Below, piece after piece: positions 8,965 through 18,284 of a stretch of 64,000 nucleotides of DNA; position 1 is the first letter of the stretch; the number at the start of each line of letters is the position of its first letter. The position numbers and the translations under genes were made by a program. The stretch is taken from NCBI GenBank assembly GCA_017644005.1, contig JAEPMJ010000001.1, forward strand, positions 682,001 through 746,000. The letters run 5' to 3'. The notes beneath the pieces were generated by a model, which was not told the origin of the DNA, searched no databases, and worked only from the letters and a program-made list of their open reading frames with translations. The stretch comes from Rhizobiaceae bacterium (GTDB taxonomy: Bacteria > Pseudomonadota > Alphaproteobacteria > Rhizobiales > Rhizobiaceae).

Positions 8965-9861
8965 TCAGCCGCCGCCCAGCAGCCGACCCATGGAGCGGTC
9001 GTAGTCGCCGCGCAGACAGCCCAGCGTGTAGGGGAAGTCCCAGGTCGCGTGATAGTGGTACATCTCCACCCGGCTGCCGTCCCAATCGACTTCATGCGTG
9101 TGGCCGTGGCACTCGTCGAGATCGGACGAGCTCAGCGTCTCGCCGCCAACGCCCTTTCGGCCGAAAATGCCGAAACCGTCGATCGCGTAGCCGACCAGGG
9201 CCGAATGCCCGTCAGACTGGGTCTCGGTGTCCACACATGTGGAAACGCTGTGGTAGTGATAGACGCCCGTGCGCTGCGGGTGGCCTTGGCATTTGTCCTG
9301 CGTTTCCCATGCGACCGCGTCGCGGCCGGGCTCGTCGAGGGGGCTGAACAGCACCGTGCCCGAAAGCAGAATGCCCACCGCGCCAGGCAGACATTTGGGC
9401 TGGCCGATTTCCGGGTCGGCCGGCAGCGTGAAAGAAATGCTCTGCTCTTCGATCCTGTTGGGGTTGCGGTCGTATCTATAGGCTTCCGAGTTGCGGTCGA
9501 TCGGGTAAACGCCTGTTCCGTGATTGGGCAGGTCGTTGGTTGAAAACACGCGATCGTTGCCGCGCTTTTCGATCGAGAATTTCGGATCCCACATTACATC
9601 GCCCGGCACGACCGCCTTGGCGGTCAGGTCGTAGGTGCCGTCACCGTTGAACCACGGGCCCTGCTTGTGCGCACCGCCCGCTGTCGGGTCCACGCGACAG
9701 GCCCAGGCGAAGCCGGCTTTCGGGCCATCGGATACGAAATCGTCGCCCACCGGCAGCCGCTTCAAATCCACCTCATGAGCGGATGTGCTCCCGCAGGCCA
9801 TGCCCGCGAAGACAGCCGCCGCGACGGCAGCGGCAGCAATTCTCAGCGTCGATTTCGACAT
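8965..9861 (-). CDS. Exported YHYH domain protein
   Basis: A 298-residue secreted protein. Residues 1-28 form a Sec signal peptide (Lys-Ser-Thr then a long Ala/Val core ending STSAHE). The mature part has the YHYH domain signatures: YHYHSVSTCVDTE, GYAIDGFGIFG, DECHGHTHEV and EMYHYHATWDFPYTLGC. The many histidines suggest metal binding, but no activity is established for the family. The start at 9861 has an AGGGA site. It is divergent from rsmI, with 113 bases between the two starts. Confidence 0.85.
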   Translation of the reverse strand: MSKSTLRIAAAAVAAAVFAGMACGSTSAHEVDLKRLPVGDDFVSDGPKAGFAWACRVDPTAGGAHKQGPWFNGDGTYDLTAKAVVPGDVMWDPKFSIEKRGNDRVFSTNDLPNHGTGVYPIDRNSEAYRYDRNPNRIEEQSISFTLPADPEIGQPKCLPGAVGILLSGTVLFSPLDEPGRDAVAWETQDKCQGHPQRTGVYHYHSVSTCVDTETQSDGHSALVGYAIDGFGIFGRKGVGGETLSSSDLDECHGHTHEVDWDGSRVEMYHYHATWDFPYTLGCLRGDYDRSMGRLLGGG

Positions 9862-9974
9862 TCGTTGTCCCTCTCTATACTGAAGGACCCCCTCCCGGTC
9901 TTTTTCGCATCCGTCGTCCCGCGGATCAAGAACGCGGCTTTGCCGGCCAATGTGCGCATGCCATAAGTTCGGCC

Positions 9975-10892
9975 ATGAAACCGGCATTCAACCCAGAGCC
10001 CGGCCGCGGCTTCATGATCGGCCAGGCGCCAATGCGCGCAAAGCAGCTGGAGCCCGCGCTCTATCTGGTCGCCACGCCGATCGGCAATCTGGGCGACGTC
10101 ACTTTGCGGGCGCTCGAGGTGCTGGCTGCCGCGGATGTGCTTGCCTGCGAAGATACGCGCGTGACGCGCATTCTTCTGGAGCGCTACGGCATCCGCCGCA
10201 GGACGACCGCCTATCACGAACACAACGCTGCGGAGTCAGGCCCGCGGCTGATCGCCGAACTCGCAGCTGGAAACAGCGTCGCGCTGGTGTCGGACGCCGG
10301 CACGCCGCTGATTTCCGACCCGGGCTTTCGGCTCGTCGATGCCGCGCTGGACGCCGGCGTCAAAGTGGTTCCCATCCCGGGTGCATCGTCGGTATTGACC
10401 GCGCTCACGGCATCAGGCCTTCCGACCGATACGTTTTTCTTTGCCGGCTTTCTTTCTGTCAAAAGCGGCCAGCGTAAGACAAAACTTACTGATCTGGCAG
10501 CAATTGCCGGAACGCTGATCTTCCTGGAATCGCCGCGCCGGCTCGCAGCATCGCTCGCTGCAATGGCGGAGGTGTTCGGAGATCGCCACGCAGCCGTATG
10601 TCGCGAACTCACCAAAGCGTTCGAAGAAGTGCGGCGCGGCTCTCTCACCGAACTCGCCGCGCAGTATGAGGGCGCCGGGGCACCGAAAGGCGAGATCGTC
10701 ATCTGCGTCGGTCCGCCGGCGGCAGGTACCGAAACACAGAGCCAGGACGACATCGACAAGGTGCTTCTTTCACTCGCGGCCGAGATGCCTGCCGCCAAGG
10801 CAGCAGCCGAAGCGGCGCGCATGACCGGCGGCAGGAAGGGCGACCTTTACCGCCGCCTGCTCACACTCAGAGACGATGGCCAACAGGCCTGA
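9975..10892 (+). CDS. rsmI: 16S rRNA (cytidine(1402)-2'-O)-methyltransferase
   Basis: RsmI methylates the ribose of C1402 in the ribosomal P site. The 305-residue protein carries [20 protein letters not shown] near residue 27, [32 protein letters not shown] and [18 protein letters not shown], all diagnostic of the tetrapyrrole-methylase-fold RsmI family. Starts further downstream (MIGQ, MRAK) are possible because the first 25 residues are not conserved. The last 17 bases overlap yraN, the usual partner gene. Confidence 0.95.
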   Translation: MKPAFNPEPGRGFMIGQAPMRAKQLEPALYLVATPIGNLGDVTLRALEVLAAADVLACEDTRVTRILLERYGIRRRTTAYHEHNAAESGPRLIAELAAGNSVALVSDAGTPLISDPGFRLVDAALDAGVKVVPIPGASSVLTALTASGLPTDTFFFAGFLSVKSGQRKTKLTDLAAIAGTLIFLESPRRLAASLAAMAEVFGDRHAAVCRELTKAFEEVRRGSLTELAAQYEGAGAPKGEIVICVGPPAAGTETQSQDDIDKVLLSLAAEMPAAKAAAEAARMTGGRKGDLYRRLLTLRDDGQQA

Positions 10893-11247
10893 AAAGCTCG
10901 CCGCCTACCGGCGCGGACATCGCGGCGAGTGGTTCGCCGCACTGGCGCTTTCGCTCAAAGGGTACCGCGTTCTGGCAAGGCGCTACCGAACGCCGGCCGG
11001 GGAGATCGACCTCATCGCGCGGCGCGGCAATCTGATCATCATGGTCGAAGTAAAGGCGCGGCCCACCCTTCTGGCTGCGATGGAAGCGGTAAGCTACACC
11101 GCCGAGCGACGCATCGAGGCCGCCGCCGATTTGTGGCTCTCAAAACGTTCCGATTATGCCAAACTGTCGGTCCGTTTCGATCTCGTCGCCATATTGCCGC
11201 GCCGCTGGCCAGTTCATGTTCCCAACCTGTTTGAGGGACGCGGCTAG
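10876..11247 (+). CDS. YraN family protein (UPF0102, predicted endonuclease fold)
   Basis: A 123-residue protein with a Holliday-junction-resolvase/PD-(D/E)XK-like core: [23 protein letters not shown] followed by [12 protein letters not shown], in which GEIDLI and EVK are the catalytic-type residues. No function is firmly established for the family. It overlaps rsmI by 17 bases, so the two are translationally coupled. In many rhizobia gshB follows; here the next gene is a GMC oxidoreductase instead. Confidence 0.92.
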   Translation: MANRPEKLAAYRRGHRGEWFAALALSLKGYRVLARRYRTPAGEIDLIARRGNLIIMVEVKARPTLLAAMEAVSYTAERRIEAAADLWLSKRSDYAKLSVRFDLVAILPRRWPVHVPNLFEGRG

Positions 11248-11255
11248 GAGGTTTC

Positions 11256-12866
11256 ATGGCCACCTACGACTACGTCATCGCCGGCGGCGGTTCGGCCGGC
11301 TCCGTCCTGGCTGCGCGCCTGAGCGAAAACCCTGCCGTTTCTGTCTGCCTGATCGAAGCCGGCGGTCAAGGTACCAACGCGTTCATCCGCATGCCGGCGG
11401 GCGCGGCAGCACTCCTGCCAGGCTATCTTAAGGGCGGCAACTGGGCCTATCAGACCGAGCCGCAGGCCGGGATCAACGGACGCCGTAGCTACCAGCCTCG
11501 CGGGCGAGCGCTCGGCGGCTCGAGCACGATCAACGCCATGCTCTATGTGCGCGGACACCCGTCCGATTACGACGACTGGGCCAATCAGGGCTGCGACGGC
11601 TGGGACTGGAACAACGTACTGCCCTATTTCCGCAAGGCCGAACGCAACCAGCACGGCGAAGACAAGCTGCATGGCGGCGAAGGACCTCTGCAAGTGGGCG
11701 ACCAGCAGGAGCCGAGGCCCGTTACGCATGCGTTTCTCGAGGCCTGCAAGCAGAACCAGATCCGGCTCAACAAGGATTTCAACGGCTCAGTCCAGGAGGG
11801 CGCGGGGTTTTATCAGGTCACGCAGTTTTTCGATGGCCCAAAGCGCGGCGAACGCTGCTCTGCGGCGGCGGCCTATCTGCACCCGAATATGACACGACCC
11901 AACCTGACCGTCATCACCAATGCGCATGCCAGCAAGGTGGAACTCAAAGGCAAGCGCGCGGTGGCGCTGCGTTATCTGAAAGGCGGCAGGGAACACAGGG
12001 CCGAGGCGAAGCAGGAGATCATTCTGTGCGGTGGTGCGTTCGGCTCACCGCAATTGCTGCTTCTGTCAGGCATCGGGCCCGCTGTGGAGCTTGCCGCGCA
12101 TGGCATCCCGCTTGCCCATGAACTGCCCGGCGTGGGACGCAACCTGCAGGACCATCTCGACTTTATCCACCTGTGGAAGTCAAAGGACCGCAACATGATC
12201 GGCATCAGCCCGCAAGGCTCGCTGGCACTGGCAAAAGCCGCGCGGCAATGGCGGCGCGACGGCACCGGTCTGCTGACAACGCCTTACGCCGAGGCGGGCG
12301 TGTTCCTGAAGTCGGATCCAAAGCTCAAGCGGCCGGACCTGCAGCTTCATTTCGTCATTGCGCTGGTCGACGACCACTCACGCAAGCTGCACACCGGGCA
12401 CGGCTTTTCCTGCCATGTCTGCGTGCTGCGCCCCTTTTCGCGCGGCTATGTCGGCCTGCACGATGCCAATCCGCTTTCTGCACCGCGCATCGACCCGCGC
12501 TTCCTCTCCGACAGGCGAGATGGGGAACTGCTTCTGAAGGGCACCAAGATCACCCGCGACATCCTTTCCGCGCCGGCGCTTGCGCCTTACCGCAACAGGC
12601 AGCTCTACTTAAACGGCGACGAGACCGACGCCGAACTGATGGAGCACATCCGTGCCCGCGCCGACACGATCTACCACCCGGTTGGAACCTGCCGCATGGG
12701 TGTTGGCGACGATGCGGTGGTGGACCCGCAGTTGCGCGTGCGAGGTATCAAAGGGCTGCGTGTCGCCGACGCCTCGATCATGCCGACGCTTGTGGGCGGC
12801 AACACCAATGCGCCGACGATCATGATCGCCGAGAAGGCGGCGGACCTGCTACGAAACAACGGCTGA
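11256..12866 (+). CDS. GMC family FAD-dependent oxidoreductase (choline dehydrogenase-like)
   Basis: A 536-residue flavoenzyme that oxidises an alcohol. The FAD-binding motif [20 protein letters not shown] is at residue 5. GMC signature 1 is [19 protein letters not shown] near residue 83, and signature 2 is [16 protein letters not shown] near residue 258. The C-terminal region holds the catalytic His in [10 protein letters not shown] and the N-N pair in [18 protein letters not shown] perfect AGGAGG site lies before the ATG, 8 bases after yraN. Substrates of this family range from choline to various alcohols, and nothing near the gene (no betaine aldehyde dehydrogenase) points to choline. Confidence 0.9.
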   Translation: MATYDYVIAGGGSAGSVLAARLSENPAVSVCLIEAGGQGTNAFIRMPAGAAALLPGYLKGGNWAYQTEPQAGINGRRSYQPRGRALGGSSTINAMLYVRGHPSDYDDWANQGCDGWDWNNVLPYFRKAERNQHGEDKLHGGEGPLQVGDQQEPRPVTHAFLEACKQNQIRLNKDFNGSVQEGAGFYQVTQFFDGPKRGERCSAAAAYLHPNMTRPNLTVITNAHASKVELKGKRAVALRYLKGGREHRAEAKQEIILCGGAFGSPQLLLLSGIGPAVELAAHGIPLAHELPGVGRNLQDHLDFIHLWKSKDRNMIGISPQGSLALAKAARQWRRDGTGLLTTPYAEAGVFLKSDPKLKRPDLQLHFVIALVDDHSRKLHTGHGFSCHVCVLRPFSRGYVGLHDANPLSAPRIDPRFLSDRRDGELLLKGTKITRDILSAPALAPYRNRQLYLNGDETDAELMEHIRARADTIYHPVGTCRMGVGDDAVVDPQLRVRGIKGLRVADASIMPTLVGGNTNAPTIMIAEKAADLLRNNG

Positions 12867-13174
12867 GCGCGTCGCCGCGGCGGCTTTGCATCCGCTGCCG
12901 GTCATCGGTGCTTGACTTCTTGAGCCGGAGCCACAACATGTCGATTATGTACATGATCGACCATCGCCGCTTCACTTTTTGCAGGGTGTGCCCCATCGCG
13001 GGCACCTGACCCCCGGCCCGGTCGCGTCGCGCCCCGGCCGCGGGGCATCAGTCAGGTACACGTTCATTCGCAACGCAGCCTGATCTCCAAAGCGGCATTC
13101 AATCATCAAACACAAATCGCAGGGACGCCCATTGTGCGTCTCGCGGTCACATTCAATGCCTGGAGGCTTAAAAC
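12867..13174. other. Intergenic region upstream of the rnk-like gene
   Basis: No coding region is supported here. A small inverted repeat (GTGCCC at 12988, GGGCAC at 13000) could form a 6-bp hairpin, without a T-run. TCGAT and ATCGA arms flank a central TATGTACATG near 12945-12965. A strong ribosome site (GGAGG at 13163) precedes the next gene. The promoter of that gene presumably lies here, but no convincing -35/-10 pair could be picked. Confidence 0.5.
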
Positions 13175-13624
13175 ATGGCTTCTGAGACCAAGAAGGGGCG
13201 CAAGCCCCCCATCACCCTGACCCGCAGCGACCACGAGCGGCTGTTTCGGCTGGCGCAATCCTATTCCACCCGAAATCACGACGTTGCAGAGGTGCTCATG
13301 GAAGAACTCGACCGTGCACGCGTGGTCAAGGATGACCACAACCGCTCCGATTTCGTGCGAATGGGATCCACGCTGCGGTTCACGAGCGACCTGGGCGAAG
13401 ACCGGACCGTAACGCTGGTTTTCCCGGCCGAAGCGGATATCGCGGAAGGAAAAATCTCGATTCTCACGCCCATCGGCGCGGCACTGATTGGATTGTCCGC
13501 CGGACAGTCAATCGACTGGGCATCTCGCGACGGTCGGGTTCACCGGCTGACCGTAGAAAGCGTTGACGCACCCTTGCAGTCGCCGCCATCGGAGACCGCG
13601 GCCGAATTGCAGACCGCGCCGTGA
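13175..13624 (+). CDS. rnk: Rnk-type nucleoside diphosphate kinase regulator (GreA/GreB C-terminal domain)
   Basis: A 149-residue protein with a short N-terminal helical part (TLTRSDHERLFRLAQS) and the GreA/GreB FKBP-like C-terminal domain: VRMGSTLRFTSDLGEDRTVTLVFPAEADIAEGKISILTPIGAALIGL is its core, described here by parts. The SxGxx-W-region ends GQSIDWASRDGR, as in Rnk. Rnk binds RNA polymerase near the secondary channel in other bacteria; the kinase-regulator name is historical. It lacks the GreA coiled coil. A second related gene follows 154 bases downstream. Confidence 0.85.
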   Translation: MASETKKGRKPPITLTRSDHERLFRLAQSYSTRNHDVAEVLMEELDRARVVKDDHNRSDFVRMGSTLRFTSDLGEDRTVTLVFPAEADIAEGKISILTPIGAALIGLSAGQSIDWASRDGRVHRLTVESVDAPLQSPPSETAAELQTAP

Positions 13625-13686
13625 GGGGCCTTCCCGTACCCTGCCGCCTCTCGCTGTTCGGAGGCTGCCTGATCGCAGGATCGTAG

Positions 13687-13731
13687 CCCCTGCGCCGCCA
13701 AGCGCGGCCAGGGGATTTCTCCTTCTTTTTT
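13687..13731 (+). terminator. Rho-independent terminator after rnk
   Basis: The arms CCCCTG plus GCCGC and GCGGC plus CAGGGG pair to give an 11-bp stem with one bulged C and a CAAGC loop. It is followed by a T-rich tract (CTTCTTTTTT). It lies 63 bases after the rnk stop and 47 bases before the next gene, so the two Rnk-like genes are at least partly separate transcription units. Confidence 0.85.
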
Positions 13732-13777
13732 GTTTCAACGCAACCGCCCCGCCCGGGCGGCGCGATGGAGAACTGCG

Positions 13778-14317
13778 ATGACAAACGACATTTGCATGCT
13801 GACGACCAAGGACTTCACGATACTCGAGGTAATGCGCGAGCGCTGTATGGGGCGCGACGATCCTCTGGTTCCTCTGCTGGACCGGAAGCTTGAATGCGCC
13901 AGGGTAGTGTTCAGTGACGACATTCCCGAAAACGTTGCCACGCTGAACAGCCGGGTCACATTCCACGCTGGCGGCAACGGTCCAGATACGCGAATATTGT
14001 CCCACGACCAGATGCAACACGCGCCCGTCGGCATGTATTTGCCGATCAAATCACTGCGCGGGCTGGCGCTGCTGGGCCTGAGTGAAGGGCAGGAAATCGT
14101 CCTGCCGGGCAGCCGTGGCGCGCAAGAGCGCATTGCGCTGCAAAAAGTGCGATACCAGCCCGAATCGGCAAGACGCGCACGAGAGTCAGAGAAGCTCGCC
14201 CTTTCAGCTTCGCGTAAGCCAAAACTTACCCTTATTCACGACGCCGGCCGGAAACTCGATTCCTCGTCCGGCATCGAACCCGGCGGTTCCGACGATCCGG
14301 GCCCGACAGCGGCATGA
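13778..14317 (+). CDS. Second Rnk/GreA-GreB-domain protein
   Basis: A 179-residue paralogue of the preceding Rnk-like protein. The N-terminal helix ICMLTTKDFTILEVMRERCMGRDDP and the FKBP-like domain (LNSRVTFHAGGNGPDTRIL, MYLPIKSLRGLALLGLSEGQEIVLPG) match Rnk-type nucleoside diphosphate kinase regulators. About 50 C-terminal residues (from EKLALSASR) are low in complexity and not part of the domain. The start at 13778 gives the expected Rnk N-terminus; the ribosome site is weak (GGAG at 13767). Target is presumably RNA polymerase (family knowledge), but no function is established. Confidence 0.8.
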   Translation: MTNDICMLTTKDFTILEVMRERCMGRDDPLVPLLDRKLECARVVFSDDIPENVATLNSRVTFHAGGNGPDTRILSHDQMQHAPVGMYLPIKSLRGLALLGLSEGQEIVLPGSRGAQERIALQKVRYQPESARRARESEKLALSASRKPKLTLIHDAGRKLDSSSGIEPGGSDDPGPTAA

Positions 14318-14408
14318 TCCCTACAGCAGCGCCCCCGCGTGCAGCAGCGCCGCGGCAAGCCCAGGCAGACTGGCAGGCTCCACAATGATCACGAATCGGA
14401 AGACCGTC

Positions 14409-15659
14409 ATGAAGGTATTGGTACTGGGAGGCGGTGTCATCGGCGTCACGACCGCCTACTATCTCGCACAGGCCGGGCACGAAGTCGAAGTCATCGAGCA
14501 AAGCGAGGGGCCGGCCACCCAGACCAGTTTTGCCAACGCCGGCCAGATTTCGCCAGGCTATGCCTCGCCATGGGCCGGGCCGGGCGTCCCGCTGAAGGCG
14601 CTGAAATGGCTGACCATGCGCCATGGCCCGCTGGTGGTGCGCCCAAAGCTCGACCCGGCCATGTGGGTCTGGCTGCTGCGCATGCTGCGCAACTGCACCT
14701 CGAACCGGTATGCGCTCAACAAGGCGCGCATGGTGCCACTTGCCGAGTACAGCCGCGACTGTCTACGCGACCTGCGCGCCGAGACCGGCATTTCCTATGA
14801 CGAACGCAGCCTGGGCACGCTGCAGCTCTTTCGCACCCGGCGGCAACTCGACGACGTGTCGAAGGACATCGATGTATTGCGGCAGTTTGGCGTCGACCAT
14901 GAAGTTCTGGACCGTGCAGGCTGTATCGCCGCCGAACCCGGTTTGGCGCATGCGCGCACCGAGTTTGTCGGCGGCCTGCGGCTGCCTGGGGACGAAACCG
15001 GCGACTGCCGGCTGTTTTCCGCACGGCTTGCGGTTCTGGCAGCGGCCATGGGCGTCCGTTTCACCTACAACACGCGGTTCCGCCGCTTCCTGACGCAGGG
15101 GAGGACCGTTACGGGCGCGGCAACGTCGCGCGGCACGCATATCGCCGACGCTTGTGTTGTGGCGCTGGGCAGCAGCAGCCCTGCCGTGGCCAGAACCGTT
15201 GGCGTCAGGCTGCCCATCTATCCGGTCAAGGGGTATTCGCTGACCATACCGATCCGGGACGACGGCGCCGCGCCCGTATCCACCGTCATGGACGAAACCT
15301 ACAAAACGGCGATCACCCGGCTCGGCGGCAGAATTCGCGTCGGCGGCACCGCCGAGCTGACCGGTTTCGACCGCTCCCTGAGCCCCGCGCGCAGGGCCGC
15401 ACTTGAACATTCCTTTTCGCAACTGTTCCCGGGCGGTGGAGATCTGTCCCAGGCGTCCTACTGGTGCGGGCTGCGGCCCATGACGCCGGACGGGCCGCCC
15501 GTTGTCGGCGCGACGCCGGCGCCCGGCCTTTACGTGAATTCGGGCCATGGCACCCTTGGATGGACCATGGCGTGCGGGTCAGGCCGGGTAATTGCGGATA
15601 TTATAGGTAACAGAAAACCGGACATAGATCCGCAAGCTCTGAGTTTGTCGCGATACTGA
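14409..15659 (+). CDS. dadA: D-amino acid dehydrogenase
   Basis: A 416-residue FAD-dependent enzyme that deaminates D-amino acids (for example D-alanine) to 2-oxoacids and feeds electrons to the respiratory chain. The dinucleotide-binding motif MKVLVLGGGVIGVTTAYYLA is at the start, and TSFANAGQISPGYASPWAGPG near residue 41 is typical of DadA. YPVKGYSLTIPI and CGLRPMTPDGPPVVGATP with the ending GHGTLGWTMACGSG are also diagnostic. The start at 14409 has GGAAG upstream; an in-frame ATG at 14385 is less likely. No alanine racemase or Lrp-type regulator is adjacent. Confidence 0.92.
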   Translation: MKVLVLGGGVIGVTTAYYLAQAGHEVEVIEQSEGPATQTSFANAGQISPGYASPWAGPGVPLKALKWLTMRHGPLVVRPKLDPAMWVWLLRMLRNCTSNRYALNKARMVPLAEYSRDCLRDLRAETGISYDERSLGTLQLFRTRRQLDDVSKDIDVLRQFGVDHEVLDRAGCIAAEPGLAHARTEFVGGLRLPGDETGDCRLFSARLAVLAAAMGVRFTYNTRFRRFLTQGRTVTGAATSRGTHIADACVVALGSSSPAVARTVGVRLPIYPVKGYSLTIPIRDDGAAPVSTVMDETYKTAITRLGGRIRVGGTAELTGFDRSLSPARRAALEHSFSQLFPGGGDLSQASYWCGLRPMTPDGPPVVGATPAPGLYVNSGHGTLGWTMACGSGRVIADIIGNRKPDIDPQALSLSRY

Positions 15660-15668
15660 TCGGTGCGC

Positions 15669-16442
15669 CTAGCCCTTTGGCAGCCGGCTAATTATCGATG
15701 CAATGCGAGGGTCCGTCATGAAATCCGCCCATTTAAATCCAAGCCGGCGCTCCGGCCTGTCGCGAAGGGCGGTCGCACCTTTGCCGGACAGTGCGATGCG
15801 CCATGTTTCGTAAGCTATCGGTTTCGAAATGGAGAATACGGTGCAGCGCAAAATTGCGAGATTTGCGCGGCCTGCCGGGTCACGTACCGAACGGTAACGG
15901 ATGATACCCAATCCCGCCTCGTGCGCCGCATCTGCGAGATCGAGGCATGCGGTGTAGTCGTTCGGGCTGGTCCAGCGCGCCTCGTCGGCGCTGAAAGGCG
16001 GCGCCATCAGGTCGATGGCCTTATCCGTTGCGTAAGCTGTCGCGAACGCGGTGAACTCAAGCGGGTTACGCGGCCACGGTGTCTCGGGGCTTTCGGCAAA
16101 AAACAGCAGCCGGTAGAAAACGGTCTCAGCGACCGCCGTTTCGGCCGCGTCGCTGGCGTAGAAGACACCTGGCGAATAGCCCTCGCGGCGGAAGCGCGAG
16201 CTGCCCGGATAACGCCCGTAGCGGAATGGCGTTGCGAGCAGATAATGCAGGCTGGCGCATTCGGGCGGCGCGGGCGGCTTGGTGCGCTCGATTTCCTCTT
16301 CGAGCAACGCCTGCTCCTCCAGCGTATCGACCAGTTTCATCGTGGAAACGCGGTGCTGCGCCTCCACCAGACGCCAGCCAGACCCTTTGGCTGGCCGGGC
16401 CTCAGACCGGAGCGCGGCGGGCGTCCAGATAGGCGAGGACAT
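15669..16442 (-). CDS. RES-domain toxin (NAD+-degrading)
   Basis: A 257-residue protein with a RES domain in its C-terminal two thirds. GRYPGSSRFRREGYSPGVFYASDAAETAVAE carries the conserved Arg and Glu, and RYRSVRDP the later conserved Arg-Ser, which together name the family. Characterised RES toxins break down NAD+. The coding region overlaps the upstream Xre-type antitoxin by 41 bases, the usual antitoxin-first order. The N-terminal start is uncertain; the ATG at 16442 has no clear ribosome site, and translation is probably coupled to the antitoxin. Confidence 0.88.
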   Translation of the reverse strand: MSSPIWTPAALRSEARPAKGSGWRLVEAQHRVSTMKLVDTLEEQALLEEEIERTKPPAPPECASLHYLLATPFRYGRYPGSSRFRREGYSPGVFYASDAAETAVAETVFYRLLFFAESPETPWPRNPLEFTAFATAYATDKAIDLMAPPFSADEARWTSPNDYTACLDLADAAHEAGLGIIRYRSVRDPAGRANLAILRCTVFSISKPIAYETWRIALSGKGATALRDRPERRLGFKWADFMTDPRIASIISRLPKG

Positions 16443-16788
16443 GGGTCAGCCCGTCGATGGTACGGATGCGTGAAAGCGGCGCGCCGCCAAGCGCAGCGTT
16501 TTCGGCCCGCATCCAGTGTCGCGACACGGCATCATCGCCGCCGGCAATAGCATCCAACGAGCGGTAGAGCCTGACGAACAGCAGGGCCAGTTCATAGGCC
16601 TTGCCAGTCAGTCCGGCTTGCCCCTGCCCATTCTTCAGCCGCGACAGCGTGGCTTCTGAAACGCCGATGACAGCTGCGAGTTCCTTGGCTGACATGCCGA
16701 GCAGATCGGCGGCGCGCAGCATCGCCTTGGACACCGTCGCGCGACGGTCGCTCGATCCCGCGTCTGGTTGCAATTGCGCTATCGCCAT
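16402..16788 (-). CDS. Xre/ParS-type antitoxin of the RES toxin
   Basis: A 128-residue antitoxin. The N-terminal helix-turn-helix (LLGMSAKELAAVIGVSEATLSRL) is Xre-like. The C-terminal domain (ELALLFVRLYRSLDAIAGG, then RHWMRAENAALGGAPLSRI and a final helix VLAYLDARR) is the MbcA/ParS/Xre toxin-binding domain. The start at 16788 is preferred over 16803 because AAGGA lies 7 bases before it. Directly upstream are two palindromic boxes, so the protein probably represses its own operon, as known for other Xre-RES pairs. Confidence 0.88.
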   Translation of the reverse strand: MAIAQLQPDAGSSDRRATVSKAMLRAADLLGMSAKELAAVIGVSEATLSRLKNGQGQAGLTGKAYELALLFVRLYRSLDAIAGGDDAVSRHWMRAENAALGGAPLSRIRTIDGLTHVLAYLDARRAPV

Positions 16789-16797
16789 CTCATTTCC

Positions 16798-16837
16798 TTT
16801 CATATGAAATCTAACATATAAACTATTTCATAGGAAA
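16798..16837. promoter_or_regulatory. Two-box operator of the Xre-RES operon
   Basis: A perfect 12-base palindrome TTTCATATGAAA (16798-16809) and a near-identical box TTTCATAGGAAA (16826-16837) sit 28 bp apart centre to centre, immediately upstream of the antitoxin start. The same arms also form a larger inverted repeat (TATGAAAT at 16803, ATTTCATA at 16825). The region between is AT-rich, in contrast to the surrounding DNA, and probably holds the promoter. Binding of two antitoxin dimers is the inference. Confidence 0.65.
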
Positions 16838-16842
16838 TCAAC

Positions 16843-18216
16843 TCACCGCTTCGTCACCCGCATGGGCAGGCCACCGTCAGGTTGTGTCGTGAGCTTCTGC
16901 ACCGGCCAGGGCCTGGTTTCGGGCAGCGTATCGAAGCGGAACCGCGACATCAGCACACCCAGAATGATCATCGCCTCCTGCATGGCGAAGCTGGCGCCTA
17001 TGCACACGCGCGGGCCGGCGCCAAAGGGCAGATACTGGAAACGGTTAATTTCATCGCGTGTCCCGGGATGAAAGCGCTCGGGCAGGAAGGCGTTCGGCTT
17101 GTCCCATAGCTTGCGGTGCCGGTGGATCGTCCAGGGCATGACCAGCACCTGCGCACCTTTCAAGATTTCGAGCCCTTCATATCGGTCGGCTTCGATGGCT
17201 TCGCGGTTGACCGAAGGTGCGGGCGGGTAGAGCCGCATCGCCTCTTCGAATGCAGCGCGGGTGAGCGGCATGTTTTCAAGCCATTTCGACGGGTCGGGCT
17301 CGTTTGCCACTGTCGCGTCGATCTCGGCCTCCACAACCTCACGTTCCCAGGGCGCTCCGGCCAGGCAATAGAGCGTCCAGCCCAGAGCACGCGCCGTCGT
17401 TTCGTGGCCGGCGCCGATGAAGGTGATGATGTTGTCCTCGATCTCGGCGCGCAGCAGCCCGTCAGGTCCTTCGGCGCGCAAAAGCAGCGTCAGAAAATCG
17501 GTGGGCACAGCATCCGGATCGTCGCGCATGCTGCGTTCGCGCATGGCGATCGTGTCGGAGACAATCTTGCGGAAGAACCTCATCACCTTGCGGCCGCGAA
17601 TGCGGGTGATGCGCGGCAGCCAGTCGGGGGCAGCCAGTATGTCGAGCGGGTCGACCCTAGCCATGGTCTCGAACAGCCGGTCGATGTGATGCGCGAAGGA
17701 CCCCGGTTCGCCGGCAATCTGATTGGTGAAAAGCGTCTCGGCCAGAATATCGTAGGTGAGCATCGTCATGTCGCGGGCGATATCCACCTTGCCGTCCTCG
17801 CCATCATAGCGCGCCGCAAATGCCTGGCTGCGTTCCAGCATCGGCGTGGCAAATGTGTTGATGTGGCGTGGTGTGAACACCGGCGCCATCGCCTTGCGCG
17901 AACGCTTCCACACATCGCCTTCAGCCGTCAGCAAGCCATCACGCAGGATCGGCCGCAGGATCTTCTGGCGCACCCGCGCCATCCTGTAGTTTGCGGCGTT
18001 TTCCACCAGCACATGCCGCACCAGGCCCGGATCGTTGGCGATTACCAGCGGCCCGCCCACGCCGGTCCGGATCGATATCCATGGCTGGTTGTAGGAAGGC
18101 TCGCCCCACAATTCGAGCGGGTTCTTGTAAACGATGCCCATCATCTGGATCAGCGATGGCGGGCTGGTGCGCGGCTTGGGCGCCGGCGGCTCGAATGGCT
18201 GCGGTTTGGTGTCCAT
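16843..18216 (-). CDS. Cytochrome P450
   Basis: A 457-residue soluble P450 monooxygenase. The I-helix oxygen-binding motif is GAGHETTARALGW near residue 263, the K-helix ExxR is EEAMRLYPP, and the heme-binding loop FGAGPRVCIGASFA near residue 400 supplies the Cys ligand. The start at 18216 follows CGGAG. It begins 69 bases after the tctA stop on the same strand and may be read from the tct promoter. No ferredoxin or ferredoxin reductase gene is adjacent, so electron donors must come from elsewhere. The substrate is unknown. Confidence 0.93.
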   Translation of the reverse strand: MDTKPQPFEPPAPKPRTSPPSLIQMMGIVYKNPLELWGEPSYNQPWISIRTGVGGPLVIANDPGLVRHVLVENAANYRMARVRQKILRPILRDGLLTAEGDVWKRSRKAMAPVFTPRHINTFATPMLERSQAFAARYDGEDGKVDIARDMTMLTYDILAETLFTNQIAGEPGSFAHHIDRLFETMARVDPLDILAAPDWLPRITRIRGRKVMRFFRKIVSDTIAMRERSMRDDPDAVPTDFLTLLLRAEGPDGLLRAEIEDNIITFIGAGHETTARALGWTLYCLAGAPWEREVVEAEIDATVANEPDPSKWLENMPLTRAAFEEAMRLYPPAPSVNREAIEADRYEGLEILKGAQVLVMPWTIHRHRKLWDKPNAFLPERFHPGTRDEINRFQYLPFGAGPRVCIGASFAMQEAMIILGVLMSRFRFDTLPETRPWPVQKLTTQPDGGLPMRVTKR

Positions 18217-18284
18217 GAACGTCTCCGGCCGACCCCAGCAATCTAGGGCCGGCCGGCGCTTGCTGCAATTGCCGGTGACGGCAC

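Noticed and set aside
8965..9861. YHYH protein as a lipoprotein (Cys near residue 22)
   Set aside because: The residues before the Cys (AGMAC) do not fit the lipobox, which needs Leu or similar at -3; an ordinary signal peptide is more likely.
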